DNA of 64,000 nucleotides, from positions 252,776,484 through 252,840,483 of the forward strand of contig CP136064.1 in assembly GCA_032622095.1 (NCBI GenBank), written 5' to 3'. The first letter of the stretch is position 1. Each line of letters begins with the position of its first letter. The notes beneath the pieces are model-generated. The model saw only the letters and a list, made by a program, of their open reading frames with translations. It did not search any database and was not told the DNA's origin. The stretch comes from Siphonodentalium dalli (taxonomy: Eukaryota > Mollusca > Scaphopoda > Gadilida > Siphonodentaliidae). Positions 20,191 to 31,836 of the stretch are shown here, one piece after another. The position numbers were made by a program, and so were the translations under genes.

Positions 20191-20263
20191 GTCCCAGTAG
20201 CTCAGCGGATAGAGCGCTGGACTTCTAATCCAGAGGCCGTGGGTTCGATCCCCACCTGGGATG
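20191..20263 (+). tRNA. tRNA-Arg(TCT)
   Basis: Unit 16; as the reference copy. Confidence 0.95.
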
Positions 20264-20387
20264 CACAGATATTTTTAAATCTTGGAATCAAAATTCGGTC
20301 GTCGTGCCTTGCTGACCTGCAAAGCGATTGTTGACAAACTGTTGAATAACGAATATAATGTCTTATAAAATGGTGTATTTATCGTAA

Positions 20388-20458
20388 GCGCCGCTGGTGT
20401 AGTGGTATCATGCAAGATTCCCATTCTTGCGACCCGGGTTCGATTCCCGGGCGGCGCA
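20388..20458 (+). tRNA. tRNA-Gly(CCC)
   Basis: Unit 16; as the reference copy. Confidence 0.95.
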
Positions 20459-20570
20459 TATATCTACTTTTTCAGTTAAATATGACAGGCCATAATTTAG
20501 CTGACATTTCTAATGGATTCAATTTTTAACAGAGGAATGTCATTTTAGAAAACCACCATTATTACCATGG

Positions 20571-20640
20571 AGCAGAGTGGCGCAGTGGTAGCGTGCAGGG
20601 CCCATAACCCGAGTCCGAGGATCGAAACCTCGCTCTGCTA
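20571..20640 (+). tRNA. tRNA-iMet(CAT), 70-nt short variant
   Basis: Unit 16; short class as at 2049. Confidence 0.75.
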
Positions 20641-20928
20641 ATATTTTCGTCAAGGGGAGAGGAAGGAAGAATTATCACTTTGTTTGAAAGTAAATACAGT
20701 AAGAATGTGCGTGTGTGTTTTAATGTTTATATTAAAATATGGTTTTATTTATTATTGCTAGCAAATTAAAATAAACGCTTCTTAAATGAATCGTGCACAT
20801 GCATTTCAAGGGAGACTCGAAATGCATGACTTGTCCAGTCTATCGTTATAAAGTTCAAAGTCGCGTTGACTTCTCGACAACAAATGTGCTAGCTGCTCAA
20901 GAAGCTAAATTTGCGTTCATATGTCGCC

Positions 20929-20999
20929 GCATCGGTGGTTCAGTGGTAGAATGCTCGCCTGCCACGCGGGCGACCCGGGTTCGATTCCCGGCCGATGCA
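20929..20999 (+). tRNA. tRNA-Gly(GCC)
   Basis: Unit 16; gene as reference, CATATGTCG flank. Confidence 0.95.
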
Positions 21000-21160
21000 A
21001 AATAAGTTTTTTTCACTGATTTTGTTTGTGGATATCCACCTCATTTTGGACTATGCAGTTTAATTGGGAACTTGAGAAAAACAAATTTCATTGGCACATA
21101 AATTTGTTTAAAGAAAACGGACGGACTTGCGATTCGCATTTCATCGAGCAAAATTACTGT

Positions 21161-21244
21161 TGTCAGAAGTGGGATTCGAACCCACGCCTGGAAGACCCGA
21201 CTGCGACCTGAACGCAGCGCCTTAGACCACTCGGCCATCCTGAC
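21161..21244 (-). tRNA. tRNA-Leu(CAG), variable-arm variant
   Basis: Unit 16; CCAG variable arm. Confidence 0.87.
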
Positions 21245-21513
21245 TACAGAAAGACTGCAACAGTATCCTGCTCAAAGTGAGACAATGGTATTGTGGATAT
21301 ATTTTAGTTCCCTTCTGGCTGTCGTTGCATTCTTAACGCACACATCCGATTGCTGATTTTTTGGTGGGTATATGATAAATGTACGTGATTCTATATAGTT
21401 ATATTATGGCTATTAAGTTTTCATAAACAGGCCTTCTTGGACATAAAACATAATTTTATATTTTGTTTTCAAATCAGCGAAAATGCGTTATGAAGAGCAC
21501 TGTTTTCATTACT

Positions 21514-21586
21514 GTCCCAGTAGCTCAGCGGATAGAGCGCTGGACTTCTAATCCAGAGGCCGTGGGTTCGATCCCCACCTGGGATG
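21514..21586 (+). tRNA. tRNA-Arg(TCT)
   Basis: Unit 17; as the reference copy. Confidence 0.95.
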
Positions 21587-21710
21587 CACAGATATTTTTA
21601 AATCTTGGAATCAAAATTCGGTCGTCGTGCCTTGCTGACCTGCAAAGCGATTGTTGACAAACTGTTGAATAACGAATATAATGTCTTATAAAATGGTGTA
21701 TTTATCGTAA

Positions 21711-21781
21711 GCGCCGCTGGTGTAGTGGTATCATGCAAGATTCCCATTCTTGCGACCCGGGTTCGATTCCCGGGCGGCGCA
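21711..21781 (+). tRNA. tRNA-Gly(CCC)
   Basis: Unit 17; as the reference copy. Confidence 0.95.
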
Positions 21782-21893
21782 TATATCTACTTTTTCAGTT
21801 AAATATGACAGGCCATAATTTAGCTGACATTTCTAATGGATTCAATTTTTAACAGAGGAATGTCATTTTAGAAAACCACCATTATTACCATGG

Positions 21894-21965
21894 AGCAGAG
21901 TGGCGCAGTGGTAGCGTGCTGGGCCCATAACCCAGAGGTCCGAGGATCGAAACCTCGCTCTGCTA
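21894..21965 (+). tRNA. tRNA-iMet(CAT)
   Basis: Unit 17; full-length form. Confidence 0.95.
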
Positions 21966-22253
21966 ATATTTTCGTCAAGGGGAGAGGAAGGAAGAATTAT
22001 CACTTTGTTTGAAACTAAATACAGTAAGAATGTGCGTGTGTGTTTTAATGTTTATATTAAAATATGGTTTTATTTATTATTGCTAGCAAATTAAAAAAAA
22101 CGCTTCTTAAATGAATCGTGCACATGCATTTCAAGGGAGACTCGAAATGCATGACTTGTCCAGTCTATCGTTATAAAGTTCAAAGTCGCGTTGACTTCTC
22201 GACAACAAATGTGCTAGCTGCTCAAGAAGCTAAATTTGCGTTCATATCTCGCC

Positions 22254-22324
22254 GCATCGGTGGTTCAGTGGTAGAATGCTCGCCTGCCACGCGGGCGACC
22301 CGGGTTCGATTCCCGGCCGATGCA
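22254..22324 (+). tRNA. tRNA-Gly(GCC)
   Basis: Unit 17; gene as reference, terminator TTTTGTT. Confidence 0.95.
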
Positions 22325-22485
22325 AAATAAGTTTTGTTCACTGATTTTGTTTGTGGATATCCACCTCATTTTGGACTATGCAGTTTAATTGGGAACTTGA
22401 GAAAAACAAATTTCATTGGCACATAAATTTGTTTAAAGAAAACGGACGGACTTGCGATTCGCATTTCATCGAGCAAAATTACTGT

Positions 22486-22569
22486 TGTCAGAAGTGGGAT
22501 TCGAACCCACGCCTGGAAGACCCGACTGCGACCTGAACGCAGCGCCTTAGACCACTCGGCCATCCTGAC
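22486..22569 (-). tRNA. tRNA-Leu(CAG), variable-arm variant
   Basis: Unit 17; CCAG variable arm. Confidence 0.87.
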
Positions 22570-22838
22570 TACAGAAAGACTGCAACAGTATCCTGCTCAA
22601 AGTGAGACAATGGTATTGTGGATATATTTTAGTTCCCTTCTGGCTGTCGTTGCATTCTTAACGCACACATCCGATTGCTGATTTTTTGGTGGGTATATGA
22701 TAAATGTACGTGATTCTATATAGTTATATTATGGCTATTAAGTTTTCATAAACAGGCCTTCTTGGACATAAAACATAATTTTATATTTTGTTTTCAAATC
22801 AGCGAAAATGCGTTATGAAGAGCACTGTTTTCATTACT

Positions 22839-22911
22839 GTCCCAGTAGCTCAGCGGATAGAGCCCTGGACTTCTAATCCAGAGGCCGTGGGTTCGATCCC
22901 CACCTGGGATG
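22839..22911 (+). tRNA. tRNA-Arg(TCT), G26 to C
   Basis: Unit 18; the single base between D-arm and anticodon stem is C instead of G. Confidence 0.9.
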
Positions 22912-23035
22912 CACAGATATTTTTAAATCTTGGAATCAAAATTCGGTCGTCGTGCCTTGCTGACCTGCAAAGCGATTGTTGACAAACTGTTGAATAACGA
23001 ATATAATGTCTTATAAAATGGTGTATTTATCGTAA

Positions 23036-23106
23036 GCGCCGCTGGTGTAGTGGTATCATGCAAGATTCCCATTCTTGCGACCCGGGTTCGATTCCCGGGC
23101 GGCGCA
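23036..23106 (+). tRNA. tRNA-Gly(CCC)
   Basis: Unit 18; as the reference copy. Confidence 0.95.
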
Positions 23107-23218
23107 TATATCTACTTTTTCAGTTAAATATGACAGGCCATAATTTAGCTGACATTTCTAATGGATTCAATTTTTAACAGAGGAATGTCATTTTAGAAAA
23201 TCACCATTATTACCATGG

Positions 23219-23290
23219 AGCAGAGTGGCGCATTTGTAGCGTGCTGGGCCCATAACCCAGAGGTCCGAGGATCGAAACCTCGCTCTGCTA
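23219..23290 (+). tRNA. tRNA-iMet(CAT), D-loop/A-box variant
   Basis: Unit 18; D-loop AGTGG reads ATTTG, losing the conserved GG and damaging the A box. Shared with unit 21. Confidence 0.78.
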
Positions 23291-23578
23291 ATATTTTCGT
23301 CAAGGGGAGAGGAAGGAAGAATTATCACTTTGTTTGAAACTAAATACAGTAAGAATGTGCGTGTGTGTTTTAATGTTTATATTAAAATATGGTTTTATTT
23401 ATTATTGCTAGCAAATTAAAAAAAACGCTTCTTAAATGAATCGTGCACATGCATTTCAAGGGAGACTCGAAATGCATGACTTGTCCAGTCTATCGTTATA
23501 AAGTTCAAAGTCGCGTTGACTTCTCGACAACAAATGTGCTAGCTGCTCAAGAAGCTAAATTTGCGTTCATATCTCGCC

Positions 23579-23649
23579 GCATCGGTGGTTCAGTGGTAGA
23601 ATGCTCGCCTGCCACGCGGGCGACCCGGGTTCGATTCCCGGCCGATGCA
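23579..23649 (+). tRNA. tRNA-Gly(GCC)
   Basis: Unit 18; as the reference copy. Confidence 0.95.
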
Positions 23650-23810
23650 AAATAAGTTTTTTTCACTGATTTTGTTTGTGGATATCCACCTCATTTTGGA
23701 CTATGCAGTTTAATTGGGAACTTGAGAAAAACAAATTTCATTGGCACATAAATTTGTTTAAAGAAAACGGACGGACTTGCGATTCGCATTTCATCGAGCA
23801 AAATTACTGT

Positions 23811-23894
23811 TGTCAGAAGTGGGATTCGAACCCACGCCGGGAAGACCCGACTGCGACCTGAACGCAGCGCATTAGACCACTCGGCCATCCTGAC
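23811..23894 (-). tRNA. tRNA-Leu(CAG), D-stem variant
   Basis: Unit 18; D-stem TGC as in unit 3. Confidence 0.87.
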
Positions 23895-24163
23895 TACAGA
23901 AAGACTGCAACAGTATCCTGCTCAAAGTGAGACAATGGTATTGTGGATATATTTTAGTTCCCTTCTGGCTGTCGTTGCATTCTTAACGCACACATCCGAT
24001 TGCTGATTTTTTGGTGGGTATATGATAAATGTACGTGATTCTATATAGTTATATTATGGCTATTAAGTTTTCATAAACAGGCCTTCTTGGACATAAAACA
24101 TAATTTTATATTTTGTTTTCAAATCAGCGAAAATGCGTTATGAAGAGCACTGTTTTCATTACT

Positions 24164-24236
24164 GTCCCAGTAGCTCAGCGGATAGAGCGCTGGACTTCTA
24201 ATCCAGAGGCCGTGGGTTCGATCCCCACCTGGGATG
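24164..24236 (+). tRNA. tRNA-Arg(TCT)
   Basis: Unit 19; as the reference copy. Confidence 0.95.
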
Positions 24237-24360
24237 CACCGATATTTTTAAATCTTGGAATCAAAATTCGGTCGTCGTGCCTTGCTGACCTGCAAAGCGA
24301 TTGTTGACAAACTGTTGAATAACGAATATAATGTCTTATAAAATGGTGTATTTATCGTAA

Positions 24361-24431
24361 GCGCCGCTGGTGTAGTGGTATCATGCAAGATTCCCATTCT
24401 TGCGACCCGGTTTCGATTCCCGGGCGGCGCA
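24361..24431 (+). tRNA. tRNA-Gly(CCC), G53 to T
   Basis: Unit 19; T-stem CCGGT loses the pair next to the T-loop and alters the B box. Shared with unit 25, 7942 bp away. Confidence 0.85.
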
Positions 24432-24543
24432 TATATCTACTTTTTCAGTTAAATATGACAGGCCATAATTTAGCTGACATTTCTAATGGATTCAATTTTT
24501 AACAGAGGAATGTCATTTTAGAAAACCACCATTATTACCATGG

Positions 24544-24615
24544 AGCAGAGTGGCGCAGTGGTAGCGTGCTGGGCCCATAACCCAGAGGTCCGAGGATCGA
24601 AACCTCGCTCTGCTA
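24544..24615 (+). tRNA. tRNA-iMet(CAT)
   Basis: Unit 19; full-length form. Confidence 0.95.
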
Positions 24616-24903
24616 ATATTTTCGTCAAGGGGAGAGGAAGGAAGAATTATCACTTTGTTTGAAACTAAATACAGTAAGAATGTGCGTGTGTGTTTTAATG
24701 TTTATATTAAAATATGGTTTTATTTATTATTGCTAGCAAATTAAAAAAAACGCTTCTTAAATGAATCGTGCACATGCATTTCAAGGGAGACTCGAAATGC
24801 ATGACTTGTCCAGTCTATCGTTATAAAGTTCAAAGTCGCGTTGACTTCTCGACAACAAATGTGCTAGCTGCTCAAGAAGCTAAATTTGCGTTCATATCTC
24901 GCC

Positions 24904-24974
24904 GCATCGGTGGTTCAGTGGTAGAATGCTCGCCTGCCACGCGGGCGACCCGGGTTCGATTCCCGGCCGATGCA
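24904..24974 (+). tRNA. tRNA-Gly(GCC)
   Basis: Unit 19; gene as reference, terminator TTTTGTT. Confidence 0.95.
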
Positions 24975-25135
24975 AAATAAGTTTTGTTCACTGATTTTGT
25001 TTGTGGATATCCACCTCATTTTGGACTATGCAGTTTAATTGGGAACTTGAGAAAAACAAATTTCATTGGCACATAAATTTGTTTAAAGAAAACGGACGGA
25101 CTTGCGATTCGCATTTCATCGAGCAAAATTACTGT

Positions 25136-25219
25136 TGTCAGAAGTGGGATTCGAACCCACGCCGGGAAGACCCGACTGCGACCTGAACGCAGCGCCTTAT
25201 ACCACTCGGCCATCCTGAC
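25136..25219 (-). tRNA. tRNA-Leu(CAG), D-loop variant
   Basis: Unit 19; one D-loop base changed (GGTATAAGG). Stems intact. Confidence 0.92.
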
Positions 25220-25488
25220 TACAGAAAGACTGCAACAGTATCCTGCTCAAAGTGAGACAATGGTATTGTGGATATATTTTAGTTCCCTTCTGGCTGTCGT
25301 TGCATTCTTAACGCACACATCCGATTGCTGATTTTTTGGTGGGTATATGATAAATGTACGTGATTCTATATAGTTATATTATGGCTATTAAGTTTTCATA
25401 AACAGGCCTTCTTGGACATAAAACATAATTTTATATTTTGTTTTCAAATCAGCGAAAATGCGTTATGAAGAGCACTGTTTTCATTACT

Positions 25489-25561
25489 GTCCCAGTAGCT
25501 CAGCGGATAGAGCGCTGGACTTCTAATCCAGAGGCCGTGGGTTCGATCCCCACCTGGGATG
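25489..25561 (+). tRNA. tRNA-Arg(TCT)
   Basis: Unit 20; as the reference copy. Confidence 0.95.
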
Positions 25562-25685
25562 CACAGATATTTTTAAATCTTGGAATCAAAATTCGGTCGT
25601 CGTGCCTTGCTGACCTGCAAAGCGATTGTTGACAAACTGTTGAATAACGAATATAATGTCTTATAAAATGGTGTATTTATCGTAA

Positions 25686-25756
25686 GCGCCGCTGGTGTAG
25701 TGGTATCATGCAAGATTCCCATTCTTGCGACCCGGGTTCGATTCCCGGGCGGCGCA
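25686..25756 (+). tRNA. tRNA-Gly(CCC)
   Basis: Unit 20; as the reference copy. Confidence 0.95.
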
Positions 25757-25866
25757 TATCTACTTTTTCAGTTAAATATGACAGGCCATAATTTAGCTGA
25801 CATTTCTAATGGATTCAATTTTTAACAGAGGAATGTCATTTTAGAAAACCACCATTATTACCATGG

Positions 25867-25938
25867 AGCAGAGTGGCGCAGTGGTAGCGTGCTGGGCCCA
25901 TAACCCAGAGGTCCGAGGATCGAAACCTCGCTCTGCTA
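25867..25938 (+). tRNA. tRNA-iMet(CAT)
   Basis: Unit 20; full-length form. Confidence 0.95.
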
Positions 25939-26226
25939 ATATTTTCGTCAAGGGGAGAGGAAGGAAGAATTATCACTTTGTTTGAAACTAAATACAGTAA
26001 GAATGTGCGTGTGTGTTTTAATGTTTATATTAAAATATGGTTTTATTTATTATTGCTAGCAAATTAAAAAAAACGCTTCTTAAATGAATCGTGCACATGC
26101 ATTTCAAGGGAGACTCGAAATGCATGACTTGTCCAGTCTATCGTTATAAAGTTCAAAGTCGCGTTGACTTCTCGACAACAAATGTGCTAGCTGCTCAAGA
26201 AGCTAAATTTGCGTTCATATCTCGCC

Positions 26227-26297
26227 GCATCGGTGGTTCAGTGGTAGAATGCTCGCCTGCCACGCGGGCGACCCGGGTTCGATTCCCGGCCGATGCA
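26227..26297 (+). tRNA. tRNA-Gly(GCC)
   Basis: Unit 20; gene as reference, terminator TTTTGTT. Confidence 0.95.
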
Positions 26298-26458
26298 AAA
26301 TAAGTTTTGTTCACTGATTTTGTTTGTGGATATCCACCTCATTTTGGACTATGCAGTTTAATTGGGAACTTGAGAAAAACAAATTTCATTGGCACATAAA
26401 TTTGTTTAAAGAAAACGGACGGACTTGCGATTCGCATTTCATCGAGCAAAATTACTGT

Positions 26459-26542
26459 TGTCAGAAGTGGGATTCGAACCCACGCCGGGAAGACCCGACT
26501 GCGACCTGAACGCAGCGCCTTAGACCACTCGGCCATCCTGAC
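26459..26542 (-). tRNA. tRNA-Leu(CAG), consensus form
   Basis: Unit 20; first copy with every stem fully paired, so it serves as the Leu reference. Confidence 0.96.
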
Positions 26543-26811
26543 TACAGAAAGACTGCAACAGTATCCTGCTCAAAGTGAGACAATGGTATTGTGGATATAT
26601 TTTAGTTCCCTTCTGGCTGTCGTTGCATTCTTAACGCACACATCCGATTGCTGATTTTTTGGTGGGTATATGATAAATGTACGTGATTCTATATAGTTAT
26701 ATTATGGCTATTAAGTTTTCATAAACAGGCCTTCTTGGACATAAAACATAATTTTATATTTTGTTTTCAAATCAGCGAAAATGCGTTATGAAGAGCACTG
26801 TTTTCATTACT

Positions 26812-26884
26812 GTCCCAGTAGCTCAGCGGATAGAGCGCTGGACTTCTAATCCAGAGGCCGTGGGTTCGATCCCCACCTGGGATG
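26812..26884 (+). tRNA. tRNA-Arg(TCT)
   Basis: Unit 21; as the reference copy. Confidence 0.95.
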
Positions 26885-27008
26885 CACAGATATTTTTAAA
26901 TCTTGGAATCAAAATTCGGTCGTCGTGCCTTGCTGACCTGCAAAGCGATTGTTGACAAACTGTTGAATAACGAATATAATGTCTTATAAAATGGTGTATT
27001 TATCGTAA

Positions 27009-27079
27009 GCGCCGCTGGTGTAGTGGTATCATGCAAGATTCCCATTCTTGCGACCCGGGTTCGATTCCCGGGCGGCGCA
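27009..27079 (+). tRNA. tRNA-Gly(CCC)
   Basis: Unit 21; as the reference copy. Confidence 0.95.
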
Positions 27080-27189
27080 TATCTACTTTTTCAGTTAAAT
27101 ATGACAGGCCATAATTTAGCTGACATTTCTAATGGATTCAATTTTTAACAGAGGAATGTCATTTTAGAAAACCACCATTATTACCATGG

Positions 27190-27261
27190 AGCAGAGTGGC
27201 GCATTTGTAGCGTGCTGGGCCCATAACCCAGAGGTCCGAGGATCGAAACCTCGCTCTGCTA
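27190..27261 (+). tRNA. tRNA-iMet(CAT), D-loop/A-box variant
   Basis: Unit 21; ATTTG D-loop as in unit 18. Confidence 0.78.
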
Positions 27262-27551
27262 ATATTTTCGTCAAGGGGAGAGGAAGGAAGAATTATCACT
27301 TTGTTTGAAAGTAAATACAGTAAGAATGTGCGTGTGTGTTTTAATGTTTATATTAAAATATGGTTTTATTTATTATTGCTAGCAAATTAAAAAAAACGCT
27401 TCTTAAATGAATCGTGCACATGCATTTCAAGGGAGACTCGAAATGCATGACTTGTCCAGTCTATCGTTATAAAGTTCAAAGTCGCGTTGACTTCTCGACA
27501 ACAAATGTGCTATAGCTGCTCAAGAAGCTAAATTTGCGTTCATATCTCGCC

Positions 27552-27622
27552 GCATCGGTGGTTCAGTGGTAGAATGCTCGCCTGCCACGCGGGCGACCCG
27601 GGTTCGATTCCCGGCCGATGCA
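27552..27622 (+). tRNA. tRNA-Gly(GCC)
   Basis: Unit 21; gene as reference. The spacer just upstream has a 2-bp TA insertion (GTGCTATAGC). Confidence 0.95.
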
Positions 27623-27783
27623 AAATAAGTTTTTTTCACTGATTTTGTTTGTGGATATCCACCTCATTTTGGACTATGCAGTTTAATTGGGAACTTGAGA
27701 AAAACAAATTTCATTGGCACATAAATTTGTTTAAAGAAAACGGACGGACTTGCGATTCGCATTTCATCGAGCAAAATTACTGT

Positions 27784-27867
27784 TGTCAGAAGTGGGATTC
27801 GAACCCACGCCGGGAAGACCCGACTGCGACCTGAACGCAGCGCATTAGACCACTCGGCCATCCTGAC
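27784..27867 (-). tRNA. tRNA-Leu(CAG), D-stem variant
   Basis: Unit 21; D-stem TGC. Confidence 0.87.
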
Positions 27868-28136
27868 TACAGAAAGACTGCAACAGTATCCTGCTCAAAG
27901 TGAGACAATGGTATTGTGGATATATTTTAGTTCCCTTCTGGCTGTCGTTGCATTCTTAACGCACACATCCGATTGCTGATTTTTTGGTGGGTATATGATA
28001 AATGTACGTGATTCTATATAGTTATATTATGGCTATTAAGTTTTCATAAACAGGCCTTCTTGGACATAAAACATAATTTTATATTTTGTTTTCAAATCAG
28101 CGAAAATGCGTTATGAAGAGCACTGTTTTCATTACT

Positions 28137-28209
28137 GTCCCAGTAGCTCAGCGGATAGAGCGCTGGACTTCTAATCCAGAGGCCGTGGGTTCGATCCCCA
28201 CCTGGGATG
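28137..28209 (+). tRNA. tRNA-Arg(TCT)
   Basis: Unit 22; as the reference copy. Confidence 0.95.
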
Positions 28210-28333
28210 CACCGATATTTTTAAATCTTGGAATCAAAATTCGGTCGTCGTGCCTTGCTGACCTGCAAAGCGATTGTTGACAAACTGTTGAATAACGAAT
28301 ATAATGTCTTATAAAATGGTGTATTTATCGTAA

Positions 28334-28404
28334 GCGCCGCTGGTGTAGTGGTATCATGCAAGATTCCCATTCTTGCGACCCGGGTTCGATTCCCGGGCGG
28401 CGCA
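28334..28404 (+). tRNA. tRNA-Gly(CCC)
   Basis: Unit 22; as the reference copy. Confidence 0.95.
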
Positions 28405-28514
28405 TATCTACTTTTTCAGTTAAATATGACAGGCCATAATTTAGCTGACATTTCTAATGGATTCAATTTTTAACAGAGGAATGTCATTTTAGAAAACCAC
28501 CATTATTACCATGG

Positions 28515-28586
28515 AGCAGAGTGGCGCAGTGGTAGCGTGCTGGGCCCATAACCCAGAGGTCCGAGGATCGAAACCTCGCTCTGCTA
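28515..28586 (+). tRNA. tRNA-iMet(CAT)
   Basis: Unit 22; full-length form. Confidence 0.95.
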
Positions 28587-28874
28587 ATATTTTCGTCAAG
28601 GGGAGAGGAAGGAAGAATTATCACTTTGTTTGAAACTAAATACAGTAAGAATGTGCGTGTGTGTTTTAATGTTTATATTAAAATATGGTTTTATTTATTA
28701 TTGCTAGCAAATTAAAAAAAACGCTTCTTAAATGAATCGTGCACATGCATTTCAAGGGAGACTCGAAATGCATGACTTGTCCAGTCTATCGTTATAAAGT
28801 TCAAAGTCGCGTTGACTTCTCGACAACAAATGTGCTAGCTGCTCAAGAAGCTAAATTTGCGTTCATATCTCGCC

Positions 28875-28945
28875 GCATCGGTGGTTCAGTGGTAGAATGC
28901 TCGCCTGCCACGCGGGCGACCCGGGTTCGATTCCCGGCCGATGCA
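28875..28945 (+). tRNA. tRNA-Gly(GCC)
   Basis: Unit 22; gene as reference, terminator TTTTGTT. Confidence 0.95.
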
Positions 28946-29106
28946 AAATAAGTTTTGTTCACTGATTTTGTTTGTGGATATCCACCTCATTTTGGACTAT
29001 GCAGTTTAATTGGGAACTTGAGAAAAACAAATTTCATTGGCACATAAATTTGTTTAAAGAAAACGGACGGACTTGCGATTCGCATTTCATCGAGCAAAAT
29101 TACTGT

Positions 29107-29190
29107 TGTCAGAAGTGGGATTCGAACCCACGCCGGGAAGACCCGACTGCGACCTGAACGCAGCGCCTTAGACCACTCGGCCATCCTGAC
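29107..29190 (-). tRNA. tRNA-Leu(CAG), consensus form
   Basis: Unit 22; all stems paired. Confidence 0.96.
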
Positions 29191-29459
29191 TACAGAAAGA
29201 CTGCAACAGTATCCTGCTCAAAGTGAGACAATGGTATTGTGGATATATTTTAGTTCCCTTCTGGCTGTCGTTGCATTCTTAACGCACACATCCGATTGCT
29301 GATTTTTTGGTGGGTATATGATAAATGTACGTGATTCTATATAGTTATATTATGGCTATTAAGTTTTCATAAACAGGCCTTCTTGGACATAAAACATAAT
29401 TTTATATTTTGTTTTCAAATCAGCGAAAATGCGTTATGAAGAGCACTGTTTTCATTACT

Positions 29460-29532
29460 GTCCCAGTAGCTCAGCGGATAGAGCGCTGGACTTCTAATCC
29501 AGAGGCCGTGGGTTCGATCCCCACCTGGGATG
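29460..29532 (+). tRNA. tRNA-Arg(TCT)
   Basis: Unit 23; as the reference copy. Confidence 0.95.
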
Positions 29533-29656
29533 CACCGATATTTTTAAATCTTGGAATCAAAATTCGGTCGTCGTGCCTTGCTGACCTGCAAAGCGATTGT
29601 TGACAAACTGTTGAATAACGAATATAATGTCTTATAAAATGGTGTATTTATCGTAA

Positions 29657-29727
29657 GCGCCGCTGGTGTAGTGGTATCATGCAAGATTCCCATTCTTGCG
29701 ACCCGGGTTCGATTCCCGGGCGGCGCA
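29657..29727 (+). tRNA. tRNA-Gly(CCC)
   Basis: Unit 23; as the reference copy. Confidence 0.95.
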
Positions 29728-29837
29728 TATCTACTTTTTCAGTTAAATATGACAGGCCATAATTTAGCTGACATTTCTAATGGATTCAATTTTTAACAGA
29801 GGAATGTCATTTTAGAAAACCACCATTATTACCATGG

Positions 29838-29909
29838 AGCAGAGTGGCGCAGTGGTAGCGTGCTGGGCCCATAACCCAGAGGTCCGAGGATCGAAACCTC
29901 GCTCTGCTA
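29838..29909 (+). tRNA. tRNA-iMet(CAT)
   Basis: Unit 23; full-length form. Confidence 0.95.
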
Positions 29910-30197
29910 ATATTTTCGTCAAGGGGAGAGGAAGGAAGAATTATCACTTTGTTTGAAACTAAATACAGTAAGAATGTGCGTGTGTGTTTTAATGTTTATA
30001 TTAAAATATGGTTTTATTTATTATTGCTAGCAAATTAAAAAAAACGCTTCTTAAATGAATCGTGCACATGCATTTCAAGGGAGACTCGAAATGCATGACT
30101 TGTCCAGTCTATCGTTATAAAGTTCAAAGTCGCGTTGACTTCTCGACAACAAATGTGCTAGCTGCTCAAGAAGCTAAATTTGCGTTCATATCTCGCC

Positions 30198-30268
30198 GCA
30201 TCGGTGGTTCAGTGGTAGAATGCTCGCCTGCCACGCGGGCGACCCGGGTTCGATTCCCGGCCGATGCA
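30198..30268 (+). tRNA. tRNA-Gly(GCC)
   Basis: Unit 23; gene as reference, terminator TTTTGTT. Confidence 0.95.
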
Positions 30269-30429
30269 AAATAAGTTTTGTTCACTGATTTTGTTTGTGG
30301 ATATCCACCTCATTTTGGACTATGCAGTTTAATTGGGAACTTGAGAAAAACAAATTTCATTGGCACATAAATTTGTTTAAAGAAAACGGACGGACTTGCG
30401 ATTCGCATTTCATCGAGCAAAATTACTGT

Positions 30430-30513
30430 TGTCAGAAGTGGGATTCGAACCCACGCCGGGAAGACCCGACTGCGACCTGAACGCAGCGCCTTAGACCACT
30501 CGGCCATCCTGAC
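30430..30513 (-). tRNA. tRNA-Leu(CAG), consensus form
   Basis: Unit 23; all stems paired. Confidence 0.96.
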
Positions 30514-30782
30514 TACAGAAAGACTGCAACAGTATCCTGCTCAAAGTGAGACAATGGTATTGTGGATATATTTTAGTTCCCTTCTGGCTGTCGTTGCATT
30601 CTTAACGCACACATCCGATTGCTGATTTTTTGGTGGGTATATGATAAATGTACGTGATTCTATATAGTTATATTATGGCTATTAAGTTTTCATAAACAGG
30701 CCTTCTTGGACATAAAACATAATTTTATATTTTGTTTTCAAATCAGCGAAAATGCGTTATGAAGAGCACTGTTTTCATTACT

Positions 30783-30855
30783 GTCCCAGTAGCTCAGCGG
30801 ATAGAGCGCTGGACTTCTAATCCAGAGGCCGTGGGTTCGATCCCCACCTGGGATG
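30783..30855 (+). tRNA. tRNA-Arg(TCT)
   Basis: Unit 24; as the reference copy. Confidence 0.95.
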
Positions 30856-30979
30856 CACAGATATTTTTAAATCTTGGAATCAAAATTCGGTCGTCGTGCC
30901 TTGCTGACCTGCAAAGCGATTGTTGACAAACTGTTGAATAACGAATATAATGTCTTATAAAATGGTGTATTTATCGTAA

Positions 30980-31050
30980 GCGCCGCTGGTGTAGTGGTAT
31001 CATGCAAGATTCCCATTCTTGCGACCCGGGTTCGATTCCCGGGCGGCGCA
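30980..31050 (+). tRNA. tRNA-Gly(CCC)
   Basis: Unit 24; as the reference copy. Confidence 0.95.
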
Positions 31051-31160
31051 TATCTACTTTTTCAGTTAAATATGACAGGCCATAATTTAGCTGACATTTC
31101 TAATGGATTCAATTTTTAACAGAGGAATGTCATTTTAGAAAACCACCATTATTACCATGG

Positions 31161-31232
31161 AGCAGAGTGGCGCAGTGGTAGCGTGCTGGGCCCATAACCC
31201 AGAGGTCCGAGGATCGAAACCTCGCTCTGCTA
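31161..31232 (+). tRNA. tRNA-iMet(CAT)
   Basis: Unit 24; full-length form. Confidence 0.95.
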
Positions 31233-31520
31233 ATATTTTCGTCAAGGGGAGAGGAAGGAAGAATTATCACTTTGTTTGAAACTAAATACAGTAAGAATGT
31301 GCGTGTGTGTTTTAATGTTTATATTAAAATATGGTTTTATTTATTATTGCTAGCAAATTAAAAAAAACGCTTCTTAAATGAATCGTGCACATGCATTTCA
31401 AGGGAGACTCGAAATGCATGACTTGTCCAGTCTATCGTTATAAAGTTCAAAGTCGCGTTGACTTCTCGACAACAAATGTGCTAGCTGCTCAAGAAGCTAA
31501 ATTTGCGTTCATATCTCGCC

Positions 31521-31591
31521 GCATCGGTGGTTCAGTGGTAGAATGCTCGCCTGCCACGCGGGCGACCCGGGTTCGATTCCCGGCCGATGCA
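31521..31591 (+). tRNA. tRNA-Gly(GCC)
   Basis: Unit 24; gene as reference, terminator TTTTGTT. Confidence 0.95.
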
Positions 31592-31752
31592 AAATAAGTT
31601 TTGTTCACTGATTTTGTTTGTGGATATCCACCTCATTTTGGACTATGCAGTTTAATTGGGAACTTGAGAAAAACAAATTTCATTGGCACATAAATTTGTT
31701 TAAAGAAAACGGACGGACTTGCGATTCGCATTTCATCGAGCAAAATTACTGT

Positions 31753-31836
31753 TGTCAGAAGTGGGATTCGAACCCACGCCGGGAAGACCCGACTGCGACC
31801 TGAACGCAGCGCATTAGACCACTCGGCCATCCTGAC
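31753..31836 (-). tRNA. tRNA-Leu(CAG), D-stem variant
   Basis: Unit 24; D-stem TGC. Confidence 0.87.
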